Below, in pieces: positions 6,901-7,975 of a stretch of 7,975 bases of DNA. The position numbers and the translations under genes are program-made. Origin of the DNA: Candidatus Kapaibacterium sp. (GTDB taxonomy: Bacteria > Bacteroidota > Ignavibacteria > Kapaibacteriales > UBA2268); the NCBI GenBank assembly GCA_030835065.1, contig JAUQWR010000511.1, forward strand, positions 1 to 7,975, read 5' to 3'. Every line of letters begins with the position of its first letter. The first letter of the stretch is position 1. Below the pieces are notes generated by a model that was not told the origin of the DNA, ran no database searches, and saw only the letters and a list, made by a program, of their open reading frames with translations.

Positions 6901-6956
6901 GTGAATTAACAAATAATTATTTCATTTATCAATCGTTAATAAAGCAAAAACGATAA
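6897..6956 (+). CDS. Possible 19-residue coupling ORF between flhG and the next gene
   Basis: An ATG at 6897 overlaps the flhG stop as ATGA and opens a 19-codon frame, MSELTNNYFIYQSLIKQKR. Its TAA (6954-6956) overlaps the next gene's ATG as TAATG. Such overlaps are typical of translational coupling, and the peptide could carry ribosomes across a spacer that otherwise lacks a good Shine-Dalgarno. No domain is recognised. The nearest purine-rich stretch (AGAGAAG) is about 16 bases from the ATG, rather far. Chance is realistic for so short a frame. Confidence 0.3.
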   Translation: MSELTNNYFIYQSLIKQKR

Positions 6957-7708
6957 TGGCAAAAGAAGAAAAAAAAGCGTTGACTCCTGAAGAAAAAAAG
7001 CGTGAAAAAGAGCTTTTAGAAAAAGAAAAAAGAGAAAAAGCTGAAATTGAAAAGCTGAAAAAAGAAAAGGAGAAAAAACGCAAACGGAAAGAAGCTAAGG
7101 CGAAAGCCAAGCAAAAAGAAGAAATTAAGATGATTAAGAGTAGAGTGAGCTTGCCTTTTAAGCTTCATCTGCAAATTACTCTTCTTATTAGCTTTTTTTC
7201 TTTTATTGTGCTTTATTTCTGGATAGAATTAGATATTAAGACTTCTTTAATATATTTATTTTTCATATTTTCGTTCTTCTACTTAGGTGTAGGTGCTGTA
7301 ATGGTTGCTTTCTATTACATGCTGAGCGAAGATAAAAAACAAGAATTGATGGAAATCAAGAGATTAGAGGAAGAAAAACAAAAGCATGAAGAACAGATGA
7401 GACAAGATGAAGAATTGGCTCGTCTCGAAGAAATTGAACGTGATATTGCAGCTAAGAAATTTGCTGATAATAATAATTCAAAATTGGAATTGACTAATGG
7501 TGAGTCTAATAATTTAGATACTCCATTGCTCGAGCAGTCTGCTGATTCAATAGTCGAAATGCCTGATTTCTCAGGCTCGACTCTTGATGAAAACATGTTG
7601 ATGGAACAAGAACTGGCGCAAATGAAAGAACAAAACGAACTTAACAATGCTCTTGAAGGTGATAATTCATATTTGAACGAAATATTCGATCCGGAATTTA
7701 AACCATAA
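6956..7708 (+). CDS. Unknown two-helix membrane protein with charged coiled coils
   Basis: I do not recognise this 250-residue protein. Residues 1-62 are extremely rich in Lys and Glu (for example EKKREKELLEKEKREKAEIE) and probably form a long charged helix or coiled coil. Two hydrophobic helices follow at about 72-90 and 95-121, separated by a short ELDIKT turn, so both ends should face the same side, probably the cytoplasm. Residues 124-170 form a second Glu/Lys/Gln coiled coil. The remaining 80 residues are acidic and polar, ending YLNEIFDPEFKP. No enzyme motif is visible. Its position between flhG and the fliA-like gene, on the same strand with short gaps, suggests co-transcription and a flagellar or polar-scaffold role, but that is inference. 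ATG 6956 has only a weak ribosome site and may depend on coupling from the preceding short frame. Confidence 0.8.
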   Translation: MAKEEKKALTPEEKKREKELLEKEKREKAEIEKLKKEKEKKRKRKEAKAKAKQKEEIKMIKSRVSLPFKLHLQITLLISFFSFIVLYFWIELDIKTSLIYLFFIFSFFYLGVGAVMVAFYYMLSEDKKQELMEIKRLEEEKQKHEEQMRQDEELARLEEIERDIAAKKFADNNNSKLELTNGESNNLDTPLLEQSADSIVEMPDFSGSTLDENMLMEQELAQMKEQNELNNALEGDNSYLNEIFDPEFKP

Positions 7709-7759
7709 TTTTTTTGAAAGTATGAATGAATAATTTTGACGAAATTTTAAGCGGTTTTT

Positions 7760-7975
7760 ATGGCTGTCACGCAAAATAATAATGTTAATACCCATGAACT
7801 ATGGGTTAAGTATAGTAATTCTAAAGAGCTCGAAGTAAAGCATCAATTAATGATGCATTATATCTGGCTAGTTAAGTATGTACTTCAGCAGATTCCTCTT
7901 CCAACTAATTCAATTCTAGGCGAAGATGACTTTTTGAGTATTGGTATTTTAGGTTTGAACGAATCAATCGATAGA
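7760..7975 (+). CDS. fliA: FliA-type sigma-28 factor, partial (3' end beyond the right edge)
   Basis: The 72 visible residues match the N terminus of FliA/WhiG-type sigma factors: HELWVKYSNSKELEVKHQLM, then IWLVKYVLQQIPLP, then DDFLSIGILGLNESIDR, which is the start of sigma region 2 (usual form DDLxSxGxxGLxxAIDRF). FliA directs RNA polymerase to late flagellar genes such as flagellin and motility genes. Regions 2.3-4 lie outside the window. ATG 7760 gives a normal-length N terminus. AAGCGG seven bases upstream is a modest ribosome site. A gap of 51 bases separates it from the preceding unknown gene, with no terminator visible, so it is probably the distal part of the flhF-flhG operon. Gene order flhF-flhG-fliA is common in flagellated bacteria and supports the call. 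Confidence 0.88.
   Translation, partial: MAVTQNNNVNTHELWVKYSNSKELEVKHQLMMHYIWLVKYVLQQIPLPTNSILGEDDFLSIGILGLNESIDR

Noticed and set aside
6911..6922. Palindrome AAATAATTATTT between flhG and the unknown gene
   Set aside because: It contains only A and T with no spacer or context; such 12-base palindromes are expected in DNA of this composition.

Overview
The window reads as an ordinary chromosomal segment of a very AT-rich, flagellated, didermal bacterium. Two signals point to lineage. A large exported protein ends in a type IX secretion (T9SS) C-terminal sorting domain, which is restricted to the Bacteroidota/Chlorobi/Ignavibacteria group (FCB). The right half carries flagellar genes flhF, flhG and the start of a fliA-like sigma factor. 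T9SS together with flagella suits a motile deep-branching FCB lineage, for example Ignavibacteria or Kapabacteria, better than the classical non-flagellated Bacteroidota. This placement is inference; no rRNA gene is present.

Left region (1-1395). A multi-PAS sensory protein is read on the minus strand and runs off the left edge, so its output domain is not visible. It apparently starts at a TTG codon at 1207 behind an AAAGGA ribosome site. The 188-base divergent spacer holds a perfect 10-bp inverted repeat, a second 6-bp inverted repeat near the PAS gene, and candidate promoters in both directions.

Middle region (1396-4899). Two tightly spaced plus-strand genes encode a membrane-anchored L,D-transpeptidase (YkuD fold, complete SHGC catalytic motif) and an 843-residue secreted protein with an IgGFc-binding-type domain and the T9SS sorting tail. 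Together they look like an envelope or cell-surface unit.

Right region (4900-7975). flhF and flhG overlap by 8 bases. They are followed by an unrecognised 250-residue protein with two membrane helices between charged coiled coils, then a FliA-type sigma-28 factor cut by the right edge. FlhF and FlhG normally set flagellar number and position, and FliA switches on late flagellar genes, so the unknown protein is a flagellar candidate by context.

The most notable points are the unknown membrane coiled-coil protein; a FlhG whose normally catalytic second aspartate of the DxD motif is asparagine and whose N terminus lacks the FlhF-activating helix; a FlhF with a divergent G2 motif; a 19-codon ORF linking flhG to the unknown gene through ATGA and TAATG overlaps; and the palindromes in the divergent spacer. 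No RNA gene, mobile element, CRISPR array or clear intrinsic terminator was seen.
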